64,000 nucleotides of DNA from Akebia trifoliata (GCA_017979445.1 CM030711.1:46795560-46859559), one strand, 5' to 3'. Numbered from the stretch's first letter, positions 24,401 to 36,708 are shown. The notes: generated by a model from the sequence alone, not told the origin. Numbers and translations are program-made.

Positions 24401-26877
24401 TCACATGGGTGTTTGGGCTTGTTGGGTGCCAATCCCGAGTTGGATTGGGCAATCCAATATGGGATCATATAAGTTTTTAAACTCTCTCAAACTATAACAA
24501 ATGAGAGCTATAAAATACCACGTATGTTACATACCTCTTCCAACTGTGACCTGCTGGAATTTATTCTCAAAATATGCTTTGGTGGGGATCGAGGAAGATT
24601 TTTCTTGGGAAAGGACCTTTTAAGCTACAAAAAGCAGTCAAAATCTTCAGAAGAAAGGCATTGCAAGGTCAATTGGTTGTATCTATAAACATACAAAACA
24701 ATCCCTATTAGCAACAAAAACCAAAGGAAATTCATGGACTCACTTCAGTGAAAAGCTTCAAGAAATCACTGAATCTTCGTAGTACTCCTCGAGAAGTACT
24801 AACCCCTTCTGGTGATTGTAGCCCTACTTGAACCCTATAGAACTGTATCTTAGGTATGTTAGAACAGAAACTGCACGAAGCAGGTAGCAACATCACAAGA
24901 AAATTATACAAATTGGATCCAATCAAATTATGAACACACAGAAAAAGCGCCAATGATGTGAGTGAATACTATTCTTGTAGTAGATATTACAAATCTCATA
25001 GAACAGTTTTTTCTATACTCTCAGGAAAACATCATGAAACTATATAGTTATATCTTAATGCACCTGCACCTAGTTTAATAACAAAACATTTTGAAGGTAC
25101 CAACTTGTTAAGTTGGTTAAAGTCTGTGAAACTTGATACCACGACCTGGGTTCAAAACCAGCATTCACCTACTAATCACCAACCACTAACCTACTTGCTT
25201 ATAAAAAAACCAAAAAAAAAAAACAAAAACAAAAACAAAACAAAACAAATATTTAAGTTTCACAACTTCTTAGTAATGTGTGCCCTGTGCCTGGATCAGG
25301 GCACACTTGTAGGTGAGCCTCATTCAAATTGCCTCACCTTAAAGGGTTTTAAGGGGCTTCATTGTGTGCCTCAGTGCACCATAACAACACTGGTCATATT
25401 CAGTACATGTGATCTGGTATAGAACAAGACTATTATGCGAATTTGGAGATGTATCTGATATCTTATTATATCAAACATTATCAATGGTACATAAACAATG
25501 CATAGTGGTACTTGCAAAAGATCATCATCATCATTATCGAATACTTATCCATAAAAATTGGGGCAGGCTGAGAGCAGCAAACACATTAAATTTGAACAAA
25601 AACCTCACCACTACTCCTTCAACATCTTTTGATTTGGGCAGTATGATCCAAGAGGGGATTGTGACACAATAACTCCATCCTGTGTGAGGATCATGTGGCC
25701 AAACAGTGTCTCGTCCATCCTACATAGAAAATAAGAGACTTTATGAAGGAAAGCTTTAAGTATGGATACCTAGATAATCACAATAATAACAAAGCAGTTA
25801 AGCAATAATGTGTGAGAGCAACATAATACAACATTGACAAATTCCAAATACAACATAAAATTCCCACATTCCCTTCATGTTCACCCAATCAATCACATCC
25901 CAAAAAATTTAAATAAAAAAAAAAAAAACATCCAAAATTGTGAGTCTTGTTTCCACCCAACTCTCCAATAGAGTTTGAGATTTCTTTCTCATCAAATGAT
26001 TTCTCCACCCAATTGCTACATTTAAAGTACAGGCTATCAAGGGCTAAACCATTTTAAAAGAACTATAAGTAGATGGTTTTGAACATAAATTATTGTAGAA
26101 ATCCATCACAATCTTCCTAATCGAATTGTATCATCCATGATCCTCCCCGTAATCTTTAGTTTATAAATTAAATTACCTCACCTACGTTCATTATCAATTA
26201 TATGGAAGTATCTAGTCTTGTCCCCATCCTTGAGCCGCTAGCCCTGAATTTTTGTTTCTAGTCAATTTCCTCCAACTTAAAAATCAACCCTTTTACATCT
26301 CTCTTCAAAAGAGAGTCTACCTCCTTACACTCAATCAATAAAAGCAATTTCTTCCAAGATCTTTTTTCTTCTTAAAGTTAATTCTCCCAAATTCCTTGTG
26401 ATTCCAAACTTTGAGCCTTTAATTAAGCACTATGAGCTTACTTCGAAACACGGACATGTATCTATCAATCCCAACAACACTGCCTTGTTGTTGTCTTGGA
26501 GCCATAGTTTAGCTTCAAAACTCATACAACCCACTTGATGTACGAAATATAAACACCTGAATTATACAAAAGGCAAAGAGGACAGACTCTAACCCAATCA
26601 AAGCATCCATTTACAACAATTCAGAAAATCTTAACTATCAATAACGATCAAGAAAAATTGCCAATAAATCTCAAGTCACCCAAAGATTCGGTACATGAAA
26701 TCCACTCATCAATAGGACAGACGAATTCGAATCCGTTCAAAACGTAAAACGAATTGTGAATTAAACGAAGAAAAACCAAAATCTCACCCATTTTTTGGGC
26801 GGAGGGCTCCAATCCATCCCCAGAGGCAGAGGAGAAGTGCCATCGTGTCGATGCTTTGGAGGGCTCCGTCTCCGCAT
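15471..26877 (-). CDS. EREX: EREX-type PX-domain protein (endosomal Rab effector with PX domain)
   Basis: Ten exons on the minus strand, 5' to 3': 26788-26877, 25609-25719, 24744-24842, 24535-24624, 20337-20445, 19321-20096, 17960-18124, 17628-17870, 16340-16558, 15471-15731 (stop 15471-15473). All are GT-AG and in frame, giving 720 residues, close to the family length. The N-terminus ([27 protein letters not shown]) and [18 protein letters not shown] are family signatures. The PX domain spans about 45-165, with the phosphoinositide-contact motif RRFSDF at 89-94 and a proline loop [12 protein letters not shown] at 105-116. A Ser-rich acidic linker follows, then long coiled coils (about 385-660). 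Known members bind PI3P and canonical RAB5 GTPases on endosomes and support vacuolar protein transport; that role is inferred. Intron 4 is 4.1 kb and carries a dead LINE. Whether this is EREX or an EREX-LIKE paralogue cannot be settled here. Confidence 0.95.
16940..17513 (+). mobile_element. LINE 3' end with poly(A), in EREX intron 8
   Basis: Translation in two frames gives the zinc-binding tail of a plant LINE reverse transcriptase: [14 protein letters not shown], then [14 protein letters not shown], and after one stop [11 protein letters not shown]. It ends with TATCAATAAAATTTTAACTC and a poly(A) run (17498-17513). At least one frameshift and one stop break the frame, so it is dead. It is inserted opposite to the host gene. 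Confidence 0.85.
18198..18336 (+). mobile_element. tRNA-derived SINE, family A, in EREX intron 6
   Basis: The head GGTGCCAGCTTGCTAAATTG resembles a tRNA A-box region, and CCTAGGTTAAAAACCC is a degraded B box. It ends in an A-rich tail (aataaataaaa). The same head occurs at 25096 and 49201. Confidence 0.6.
18345..18975. repeat. Dispersed GCCTCA/TGAGGC repeat in EREX intron 6
   Basis: The left part (GGCATATGCCTCAAG, GTGAGGCTCA, CCCTGAGG) is partly mirrored at the right (CGCCTCACCTCATGCCTCAG, about 18926-18945). Related CCTCA-rich sequence lies at 25270-25390. It looks like an eroded inverted-repeat element; class unknown. Confidence 0.35.
22440..23047 (+). mobile_element. Degenerate LINE 3' end with poly(A), in EREX intron 4
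   Basis: Reading across several frameshifts gives VPSKV near 22492-22505, a decayed HLLIHY stretch near 22610 and [13 protein letters not shown] near 22790-22830, in the order found in plant LINE ORF2 tails. It ends with poly(A) at 23033-23047. It accounts for part of the unusually long intron 20446-24534. Confidence 0.7.
25096..25250 (+). mobile_element. tRNA-derived SINE, family A, in EREX intron 2
   Basis: The head GGTACCAACTTGTTAAGTTGG (A-box region) and CCTGGGTTCAAAACC (B box) have tRNA-like spacing and are followed by a long A/C-rich tail (25200-25250). It matches the copies at 18198 and 49201. Confidence 0.7.
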
Positions 26878-27086
26878 CTTATCCTGATCAACAATCGATC
26901 GATATTTTAAATTTGAAGATAAATTTCAGGAGAGAAGAACTAGGGTTTCGCGGATCCGATCGGGAATACCAGATGTCCGTACAATTCCATTTTCCTATTG
27001 TGAGTCCAAGACAACCAAGTAGGAGACGAATGGCGCATCTAAACAACTTTTTAATTGGGACGTACTAGATGGAGCCGGGTGCCCCT

Positions 27087-27104
27087 CTCTCTCTCTCTCT
27101 CACC
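27087..27104. repeat. (CT)n microsatellite
   Basis: A short CT tract about 210 bp upstream of the EREX start codon, in its presumed promoter or leader. Confidence 0.8.
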
Positions 27105-27604
27105 CTTTTTCAAATCTACGTGAATAATTATAAAAGCACCCCACGAATTAATAAGAACAGCTCATACCATAGCAGAATTATTGTCTGTTACAAGTTTCGA
27201 AATGAACTTTTACCATCCTCGTAAAAAAGGAAAATGCTGGAATGACACAAAAGGAGTCACAAAGGTGACAAAAATGATGGGCTGGTCATAGAGATCATCC
27301 TCACCAAAAATTAGATCATTACGAAACTTTTAACCTATATAAGACAAAACAAATTGACTATGACTAAGTTGCCCTTATTAATTCGTGGGGTGTTTTTATA
27401 ATTATCCACTCTATGTTGACTAATGATTTTTGACTTGAAAATACTTACTTGAGTTATTACACCCCAATTTACAATAAGATTAGGGATTTTTCTAAAATGT
27501 GTACAACTTATAATCAATGAATTCACTGGTTTACGAATTCATAGATGTTAAAAGTGACAAATTCACAAGTTCATAAGTTATGAAAATGACGAATGCATGT
27601 TTTG

Positions 27605-28270
27605 GGAATTAAAATGGACAGTGTACCAAATTCGAAATTTCGTCATATTCATCTCAAGAAATTGGAGATTCACCCATAAAAAAATGAATGATTGAGAATA
27701 AGTAAAAGTAGGAGTGCCAATAGAAGCGCGCTCTCTCTCTCTCTCTCTCTCTTTACTAGATTTTTAGGTTTAAGATTTTATGTAAGCCTAATCATAATTG
27801 TAAACAACTACTGAAATTGTTTGAGTGAGTGGTATGATGTTTTGTAATTTTGAGATTATAATTTGAGTCAAACCTTTGTAATGTTTGAAGAGTGTGTTAA
27901 ATCTTTAACAGGGGTGAGATAAATAATTTAAAAAATTGAGGAATTAAAATGAACAATATATCAAACTCGGAATTTCATCATATTTAACATACAAAATGGA
28001 TATTCACGCGTAAGAAAATGAATTATTCAGAATAAGTAAAAGTTAGGATGGCAATAGAAGCTCTATCTACCTATCTTTTTCGATAGAATTTTGGATTTAG
28101 GATTTTATATGAGTTTAATCATAATTGTAAATAACTATTGAAATTGTTTAAGCGAGTAGTATGATGTTTTGTAATGTTGAGATTATATTAATTTGAACCA
28201 AACATTTGTAATGTTTGAAGAGTGTGTTTAATCTTTAATAAGGGTGTGATAAATAATTTAAAAAATTGGG
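27605..28270. repeat. Tandem duplication, two units of about 335 bp
   Basis: GGAATTAAAATGGACA (27605) restarts as GGAATTAAAATGAACA (27940). Both units share GAATAAGTAAAAGT, CAATAGAAGC, TTTAATCATAATTGTAAA and GTAATGTTTGAAGAGTGTGTT in the same order. Unit 1 contains an expanded (CT)n tract (27730-27752) that unit 2 lacks. A third start-like sequence (GGGGTGTAATTAATAAAA) appears near 28267. No ORF. Confidence 0.85.
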
Positions 28271-28385
28271 GTGTAATTAATAAAAATTGATGTGCCAATA
28301 ACAACCCTCAAATAGAGAGCATGTGAAGATAATAAACTTATATTTTGTCCAAAGCCAATTTTATTTTTAATTATTTATTTATCAT

Positions 28386-28603
28386 GATGGGGGTGTCCAG
28401 ACCAATAGACCAAACTAGCAAAGCAAGGGAATTGGCCTCTTAGGGCAACATATCTAGTCCAAACTCACTGGGTACATGTAATACCCCCCACAAACCACAC
28501 ATACTAGATAAGTCAAGATAAATCCTTATTGGTGGCTTATAAGGGAGCTTGAACTCAAGACCTTCAACTTTTTGAAGAGAGGCCTTGACTACTACACTCA
28601 ATA
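28386..28603 (-). mobile_element. SINE, family B (copy 2, reverse)
   Basis: On the minus strand it reads GAAGGTCTTGAGTTCAAGC (B-box region), then AGGATTTATCTTGACTTATC, and ends TCTGGACACCCCCATCATGA. It is collinear with the copy at 13343. Confidence 0.65.
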
Positions 28604-29702
28604 CTCATTGGTTCAAATCTTCTATTTTTGAGAGTGCTTTCATATTTGCTTCGATGCCCATGGACCTAGTTGGTCTGAGCTTGGGTCTCAAAAGATTGGA
28701 TTTTAATGAGCCTAAAAATCTTGTTAAAACTCGACCCACCCATTTAATGATCAGTTGGGGCCTTTAGAAAATTGTTTGTTCTTTGCAAAAGAGAGGAGGA
28801 AAAGAGAATGGGGAGAGAGGAATAGACAAACAGAAAGACAACGAGAGAAGTAAGACAAGCTCAAGCCAAGCCCGACCCTGTTAATTAATGAGATTATTCT
28901 GGTTCGGCCCAAAAATGTTTTAGGCTTAATTACGTTACCCAAGCCCAGTTCATTGTGGCCTGGACTCTGTGCCAACCCAATCCATTAAGGTACCTTCTTC
29001 ACGCACAGTCCATGCAATTTATCATCTTAAATTAGAGAGGTTTCTCCATACTATTGATTTGTAGGGCTTGTTTCATCGATTTTAGCTGCGCTGTTACCAA
29101 AACGGCCGAGTGTTTTGTAGAAATTACATGTCCAAACATATTTTTTGAAGTATTTATCAAAAGGGTTATATATCCATTTACGTAATTATTTATTTTTACC
29201 AAAATGAATATATGATGTAATACATTAAATAGATTTTAGTTTTATACCAGTTTGAAATTCACACAAGTAAACTGATTTTTTTTTTCCAAAACAGGTACAT
29301 ATTTAGCTAAATTTACCTTTATACCCTTATTTTCTACCTTAAAAAACAAGACCGAAACCCTAAATATAGTTATGACTTACACATAATTTTATAAAATTGG
29401 TATTTTATTTAAGGTTTATGAGCTGGCTAAAATAGTAAAATAACAAATGCGACTACACCACAGGTATTTGTTTTGGTAAGAATAAATAGATAGGGAAACG
29501 GATATACAACGTTACAACTCTTTTGATAAAAATTTTAAAGACATGGCTGGACAAGTAATTTTGGCCTTGTATATCACCATTTTGGTCCTTTCCCCTTCAT
29601 TTTAAATAATTATAATTTGAGTTTAATTTTATAGGATTTTATGGCGATTTAGGGTGTTTCATATGATAGGATGTAAACAATTGGCATGCAAATATAGCCT
29701 CC

Positions 29703-29925
29703 CGATAATGACTTGCCATGTGGTATACTCAATCGACTCCTTGACGTGAACGAGTTCGAGAACCATAGATTTTTATGCCTCGGGATTCATTGCTCCCTTA
29801 GAACACACCTTTTTATGGGGAAGTGTAATCATGTATCCCAAAGCATGCAAATCTACGATTCCCAAACTAGTCACGTCAAGGAGTTGATTGAGTATGCCAC
29901 TTGGCAGGTCATATCATCACGACTT
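29703..29925. mobile_element. MITE, CACGTCA-rich inverted-repeat family (copy 2)
   Basis: The left blocks TACTCAATCGACTCCTTGAC and ACCATAGATTTT mirror the right blocks AAATCTACGATTCCC and GTCAAGGAGTTGATTGAGTA. It is the same family as 12993-13222. Confidence 0.75.
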
Positions 29926-31870
29926 TTAATTATTAGTTTTTATTTGTCCACCACAAGGGGGGGGGGTAAATTTATAGTTGGATCATATGCTATGAGGATT
30001 TATAACTGAAAAAACACATGATCCCAACCCTGTAAAGCATTAATATGATACATATACATGTCTTGGCTATTGGATTTCATGTTTACAAAATGATGGTCAC
30101 ATGGTCTAAGTATGTATGAAGTTTACGGTCGAAATGTACTTGTCGGATATTAAGGTATATATATATATTTGGAGAATGTTAACATCCAAGATCTCATAAG
30201 AACATTATCATTGTTTGACACTTATTTTTTTCAACAAATACCTATAATTGTTTTGTCTTTTAGTGAAAAAAACAAGAGTATGTTAGTCTTTTACATAATA
30301 GTACATTTATTATGTTATTAATAAATACAATTATTATGTTGGCATTGATTGTCAAAATATTTATTACATAAAAAAAAAGATATTTAATTCAAAATATTTA
30401 AATACTCGTGATATTTATTATGTAAGCAAACATTTATTGTATAAAAGACCAATAAACCTTTATCTTTTTCACTAAAAGATAAAATAAGAAAGGGTATTAT
30501 TAAAAAAAAAAAATGTTGATTAATGCTAGTATCCCTATGAAGTATTAGATGTTAGCATTCCCATATATATATACACCATATATTTATGAGACACGATTTT
30601 CTAACTTACAAATTCAAATTTTAGTTTACTATTTTACCTTTTCATTTTATTTTTTATTACAAAAAAAAAAAGAAAAAACTTTTAAAATGGTAATTAAAAA
30701 TGCCTTATCTAAGCAGTCACACTCTTTACGTATGAATCCATTTTTTCAAAGAGATATATTTTTTCCCTAAGAAGAAGAATATTTTTAAAAGGTTAAGATG
30801 ATGTTAATAAAAAGAAAAAATCATTTTTTAACTGTTTGGTTGATGGAATGTAGATGGAAGGAGGGTAAATGAGCCTTTAAGATAATTATAAGGGAGGTAA
30901 GTGCAATTATCAAAAAGTTAGGGAGTCAACATAAATTTATACCAGATCACAAGGGGTCAAAGTGTAATTTATCGTAAATATAATATCCAACAACCAATAA
31001 AGTTGTGCCATGTGTTACCAAGAAATCTGAGACGGTGGGTCGGTAACCAGATTCCTTTTAACCTTTTTCACTTTGTTTTAAAACAAAGTAGAAGCTAAGT
31101 TCCAAAGTAGCCTACATATCACAATCTCTTTGTAGGTGGGAAAAAAAACAAGGAAATTATGAAGATATGGTTCTAAAATAATATTTAAAATTTTAAAATT
31201 TAATTAAAATCATAATTACTTATGTTTTTGCAAATTAAAGGAGGTGAATTCTAAATCGATTTTTAATTTCCAAGTCAACTAGATAAATCAACACTTCTCC
31301 AAGTTTCTGTACCAACTAGTGACAAAGTTTTAAACAAAATCATGATTAATTAGACAATTTTTTGAAAAAATCAGAAATTATTTTTGTGTTATTTTATCAT
31401 TTAATATATGAAATAAATATTTATTACATTTTTACTCTTAAAAAAATATTTTTATTTCTTAATTTGTCCTATGTTTTTCCTTCTTCATCTTCTTTTTTTG
31501 AAACTTTCTCTTGCCGAATCACTCCTGAACCTCAACTTTGTCACTTTGATTATAGGTTTTCATTCCTAGTGCCCAATTGTTTAATGATCTGGAAAGCATG
31601 CAATGGATGCCGTTATACGATGGGTCTTGATCATCTGATACATATTTATTAAACCAATCACATACTATGCGTCTACGACTTCACATCATATAGAGGGATT
31701 GTTGTATAAGTGTTAGGTACAAATTAACTACAAACCAAATTAACACTTCGGCTCAATCTATGTGACTCATATCGATCGGCTCCCAATTTCAGGGATAAAT
31801 ATTTACTAGGCTGGAGTTTGCTCCTCAAAAAATCTGATTCATGAATCAGATTCTTCCTAGTGGCCAAAAT

Positions 31871-32046
31871 CAGGGAAGGATTTACAGTGGGGGCACTTGC
31901 CCCCCTCACAAGAATTTTCAAAGTCTATGGATTAGTATTACGACAGATTTTAGCGATGAATAAAAATATTTGTCATTATTAGCCTCATAATTTTTTTTGC
32001 CTCTCTTAGTTGCCCCCACAAAGGCAAAATCCTATCTCCGCCCCGA
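31871..32046. mobile_element. hAT-type MITE, 176 bp, with 8-bp TSD
   Basis: Flanked by the exact duplication GCCAAAAT (31863-31870 and 32047-32054). Ends CAGGGAAGGATTT and AAATCCTATCTCCGCCCC are imperfectly inverted. Inner GGGGGCACTTGCC and TTGCCCCCACA are also mirrored. Confidence 0.75.
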
Positions 32047-32464
32047 GCCAAAATGGAACCTATAAGGGCCATGAGAGGTGACCTAAATATCTTAATTTCA
32101 ATCCTACTTGAAGTGATTGAGGGAGTATATATTACATCGATTTTACTTATTTAGAAGATATATTACATAGAGTTTGAACAAAATGTACCATCTCATCCCT
32201 CCCCCTCCCAAGTGATTTTATGCTGCAATTCCATCTCAACCATCCCAATTCAACCAAACAAGAAGACAGTACAATTGTTACATTGCATTCCTTACTACCC
32301 ACTTAAAAAATAAAAAATAAAAAACATGAAGCTTTTCGGCTGGAATTATCGACATTAAGCACTCTTGGATACCATTTTCTCGTAAATAAAAATAGTTTTG
32401 TTACCTTAATTAACGTTGATCACTCCATCGATGTTTCAATTTTCCCGAGCATGCTTTAGAATTT

Positions 32465-32586
32465 GAACCCATTTATCATTTCCCACAGCGATCTTGAACT
32501 TCAAAGAGGTGAACCAGAACATCACTGTCATGTCATCGACTCCTATTTAAAGTTCAAGAAAGCCGTGGAAAAGGATGAAAGGGTTC
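32465..32586 (-). ncRNA. MIR396: MIR396 precursor, variant mature sequence
   Basis: On the minus strand the 5' arm contains a 21-nt miR396 (32550-32570) starting UUCCACGGCUUUCUUG and ending AACUU. It differs from the common family sequence only at position 7 (A to G). The 3' arm holds the star (32479-32499, GUUCAAGAUCGCUGUGGG...). The arms pair well beyond the duplex (CCUUUCAUC with the complement of ACCCAUUUAUC), with a loop of about 45 nt. miR396 guides cleavage of GRF mRNAs. The G could allow G:U pairing with targets. A TATA-like element lies about 55 bp upstream of the hairpin. Two mismatches in the middle of the duplex make this copy slightly weaker than the other two. Confidence 0.87.
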
Positions 32587-32641
32587 AGAGAAGAAAGAAC
32601 AAGAAGACTATAAGAGAAAGTAAGAAATAGGGATGGAGATG

Positions 32642-32649
32642 TATATATA
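32642..32649 (-). promoter_or_regulatory. Candidate TATA box of the 32.5-kb MIR396
   Basis: CTATATATAC on the minus strand, followed by a pyrimidine-rich stretch. This predicts transcription start near 32615, only about 30 nt before the hairpin. Confidence 0.5.
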
Positions 32650-32902
32650 GTAAGAAGTAAAGGGTGGTAATGTAACCTATAATTAATGGGCACCGTTAAC
32701 GTTACCGTTAGCCTTGGGAACGTTCTATCAATTATAGAAAAAGAGAACCACCGGTAATTCCGTAAAGCTTTTATACTATCTGTATCTGTTCCCTAGATTC
32801 AGTTTGAAAATGAGGAATATTACTTTGCTACGTGTGTTAGATATGCATCATAGTATATATTGTAAAATTCTTGTTTATTATTCGAGTCTTGTTAGAGTGA
32901 CC

Positions 32903-33006
32903 TCAACCGTGACACTTGACGTGGTGGCACGTACATGTCCATAGATATGTTTTACTTGTATCTTGGAGAAAATGTATCTATGGCATACGTGCCATCACAT
33001 CAAAAT
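32903..33006. mobile_element. Short MITE related to the CACGTCA-rich family
   Basis: ACTTGACGTGGTGGCACGTA and its partner ACGTGCCATCACATCAA are mirrored, with mirrored CATAGATA/TATCTATG inside. About 104 bp. Confidence 0.55.
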
Positions 33007-35119
33007 ATCCCCCGGCCGTGTGTCCTCCATTGAGATCACTTCAGCATAAATCTTATTATTATCCATGTCCCCTCGTATCATTGTCACAAAATAACATCAC
33101 TCAAGACCATCCATTTTGAAGAAGTTAACATCATTCAATAAATGGATGATGATAATTATTTATATATATCATCTATCAAAACAATGGAGCTCATCATTAT
33201 CAAATAACCGTGGTCTTTTGAAGAACCAACATAAAATGATTGAAATACCTTTCAACCTTTTGTCAAAAACCTTTGTTTCACCCTCCAAAAAATAATTCAT
33301 ATTTGGATTTTGGTGATACATTTTCTTTTTAAATCAATGAAAAAAATAAAATAAATGAAATTGTTAATAAATAAATCAAAAAATTTATCTTAGGGACTGA
33401 AGAGGTCGAAGGCGCACGGTGAATTGCGGGGTTTTTTTTTTTTTGCAAGAGGTGAAAGATAAATGTATTTTGCTCACTTTCTATTTCTCTCATAAAAGAT
33501 TACAATCGAAAGGTATGTCTAAATTATCGGCCTCATTATTATAAAATTGGTGTTGACAAATAAAAATATGTATGTTTGTATCTTATCTAAGACTAGAGGA
33601 AATGCACGCGGCACTTACTACAAAAATAATAGATTGCTTGATTTTATTTTTTATTTTTAAATTAATGGATTTGTTTAATAATAAATATTATAAAGATAGT
33701 TGTGGGCACAAAAAATTTAGCTTAGAAATAACTCTTTTTGCTATTGGAAGGTCTATAAATACTCTAACCATCATGTTAGGAATTTTTTTCACAAATTAAG
33801 GACTCAAAGATGAGTGTTTTCCATACATTTGCCTTCATATGTGCCCCCCCTTTTATTATAGGAATGAAGTATTGGGATATCATTGAGATCCTAGACATTA
33901 TCGTGTTCTTAGGAGTTGACACGTGATTATAATGATATGTGTCACCATCCTGATAGTTCTACTTTCCAATACATAGATGACACGTGTTAACATGACCTGC
34001 CCTTGTGAAGACAAAGTTGATCACCAATCCCCTCAACCAACTATTTTCTCAGAGTGATGTTAGAGGATCAGCTAATCACTCTTATCAGAGTGCATGCTTA
34101 AGTGGGTGAATTACTACTAAAAGGTCTTACTTGCACACAATATGATTATTCATCTAACATTGCTACCAATAATATCCTTGTCAACTTTTTTTTTTTTGAG
34201 TGATATTTCTTATTTGATATCTCTCGTGGCATCTCTTCTCCTAAAAAAGATAGTAATTTTTCCTAATCCCACGATAATAATAAATGATTTATTGAAATGA
34301 AGAATGAGTTAGATAATAACTTTATTACATATTTTACTATATCATTATTTCAAAAAACATCAAATTTATAGTATTTAAGAATTTATAATTATATTAATAA
34401 TAATTTTACATTAATATATTATAATATCTTTAATATGAGTATTATTAATAAAGAGCTTACTAATATTTTTAGTAAAATTATAATGTTTAAAGTAAAGTTA
34501 AAGACATTTTTGGTACATAAGAAACTTAAGTGAGTTCGTTTGATATAATATATAATATAACGTTATGAACGTTGACGTTAACGGCCATTATTTAAAATCG
34601 TCATGATCACTGTTAAGGTTTTAGGGCACAAGATTCTGTTTGGTGGGACCAATCTTGGTGATTATTACCCACCGATTCACGTTATTGACGTTAGTATCTA
34701 ACGGCGACCGTCATCCATCGTGTATTTATTATAAAGATGTTCCGTAGGACTCAACAGCCTGTTAACGGACCCATGACAACGACACCCTAACATACAATTT
34801 AACGCTCCGTCCCGTTTTCCTTCCGTATTCTCTAGTCACGTCTTCTACATGCGCTTCTTTATTATTCCTTTTGATCGAATGCTCCTAGGATCATTATAAT
34901 ATAATGACTCCGTCCACATCTACCTGACGATATGACCCGTTTGATTGATAAAACCTCGAGATCAATAAACCTTTCTACCAAAATATGTTATCTATGTCTC
35001 CTTAACTGTGCCACCTGGTACATTATTTGTGGCCCATAGTAAGAAAATTAGTAAATTTTTTGAAGCAAGGATCAACGTATTAAATCAAAGAATCTGCTAA
35101 TTAATCCATTAATCATTAA

Positions 35120-35340
35120 GCCAATCATGATTTTAAATTTTATCTGAGATCAAGACAACTCATTCGACACGTCTTGGTATCATCCACCAATGAGACCAGA
35201 TAGGTAAGTCAAACGTATCGGACGAAATTTAAAATCCAAGTTCATTTTCTCATTGTTCAACGAGACGTCTCAAACATAACGGAAAACTCATTTGAGATGA
35301 CTTGGTTTGACTTCAAAACAAGTTTTATAACCATGGAGCC
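35120..35340. repeat. Dispersed repeat shared with 14465-14675 (inverted)
   Basis: The reverse complement shares GAGTTTTCCGTTATGTTTGAG and AATGAGAAAATGAACTTGG with the 14.5-kb copy. Confidence 0.5.
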
Positions 35341-36003
35341 AACCCCTCGGGGTTTATTTTTCTGCCTTCTCTTATTATAATGGTAAAGATATTGTAGCTC
35401 TGATCAACGATGGATATTGCAGAGATGGTAGGAGTGGGGCCTACTTGAGTTGTATATAAGAAAAGAAGGATCAGTCAGATGTATTTGGTAAAATTTCCTA
35501 ATTTACGGAGTTCCAATGGTGCAACTCATAGAGTAACATTGTTATTTGGGCTAAACAGTGAGGATTTCATGGTTTTTATAAATCTTTCATAACAAGTAGG
35601 AAAAAAAAAATTCTTGTATTTTAATCCTACAAGCTGAAATCATGGTTGATACCTATACTTTCCCAATAAATTAATTGTTTAGTGGAAAATTTCCCCAAAC
35701 AAAAAGTATTAGCTTAATTGGTTACTCTTATCAGTTTGATCTCAAAATATTTAATCATGGGCTTGAATGAACCTATGGGCAACTTCTTAAAGCTCATTCT
35801 CTTTGACATATATATGTTCATTGAAACTTATTAATCGATAAACAAACTTAATTAATTAATTCCCCTTCTGTGATTATTGGAACTCAGAATCACTTATATA
35901 CCAATTGCATTGTAAACAAATCAAGTTTAAAATATCATCTTGAGGCATTGTCTTAGTCATGTGAACAAAATGAGATTGTCTCAAGTGATTTTGTTTTTTG
36001 TTT

Positions 36004-36190
36004 TTTTGATAGGAGTGTTCGAACCCGTAGGCCCAATTAACTAAGCGAGGTAAGTAACCTCTTAGAGCACCTTATCTCACTCAAATCCCGTGAACATGCA
36101 ATACCCCAAAAATCACATATAGTTGGTAAGTCTGGATAAATCCCTCTAGATGGCCAATAAGGGGATTTGAAAATATGGAATGTTTGACAC
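36004..36190 (-). mobile_element. SINE, family B (copy 3, reverse)
   Basis: On the minus strand GGGATTTATCCAGACTTACC and a 3' end GAACACTCCTATCAAAAAAA match the family at 13343 and 28386. The 5' head is truncated or diverged. Confidence 0.65.
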
Positions 36191-36529
36191 TGTGATCCAA
36201 TCCCAAACATTTTGAGGTAATCCAAAGTATTGAATTTTTCACGATCAATATTTATTCTAAACTCAACAATGACATTTTTAGATATCCCTCTAATTTTTGT
36301 TGAATCCTTGGGATACCCCTTGACTTTCAAACAAACAATATATTTGAAGGTCTTCTCTAAGAAACTAACAAAAATAATTGAAAACCCCTATCTTCAACCT
36401 CTTGAGAAAATTTCTTGGATTTTCTTTCTCAAAAATAAAAATTCTAATTAACCTTCCCACGAAATCAACCATCTTCAACTTCTCCAATTTAGGGGTTGAA
36501 GGGTTGAAGACTACGAATATTTGGGGAGG

Positions 36530-36708
36530 AGTCGTGCTGGGTGACACAGAATTTACTGCAATTCTCACAAATCTAACGTGGACATGCATACATAACCGTA
36601 GATGATTTTTACTCGTATCGCAAGGAAACACATCTATGATTATGTGCACATCCCACGTCAGACTTGTGAGAATCACAGTAATTTCTTTTTGTCATTTCAG
36701 CATTTTCC
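36530..36708. mobile_element. MITE, GTGACA/CACGTCA family
   Basis: GTGACACAGAATTTACTGCA and AATTCTCACAAATCTAACGT at the left mirror ACGTCAGACTTGTGAGAAT and CAGTAATTTCTTTTTGTCA at the right. The loop region contains a TCGTATCGCAAGGAAA motif also seen at 48.4 kb. Confidence 0.75.

Larger units (their letters stand above)
28604..32464. other. Intergenic, no gene seen outside listed elements
   Basis: AT-rich DNA with short AT tracts. It contains the MITE at 29703-29925 and the hAT MITE at 31871-32046. No ORF here shows a recognisable domain. Confidence 0.55.
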
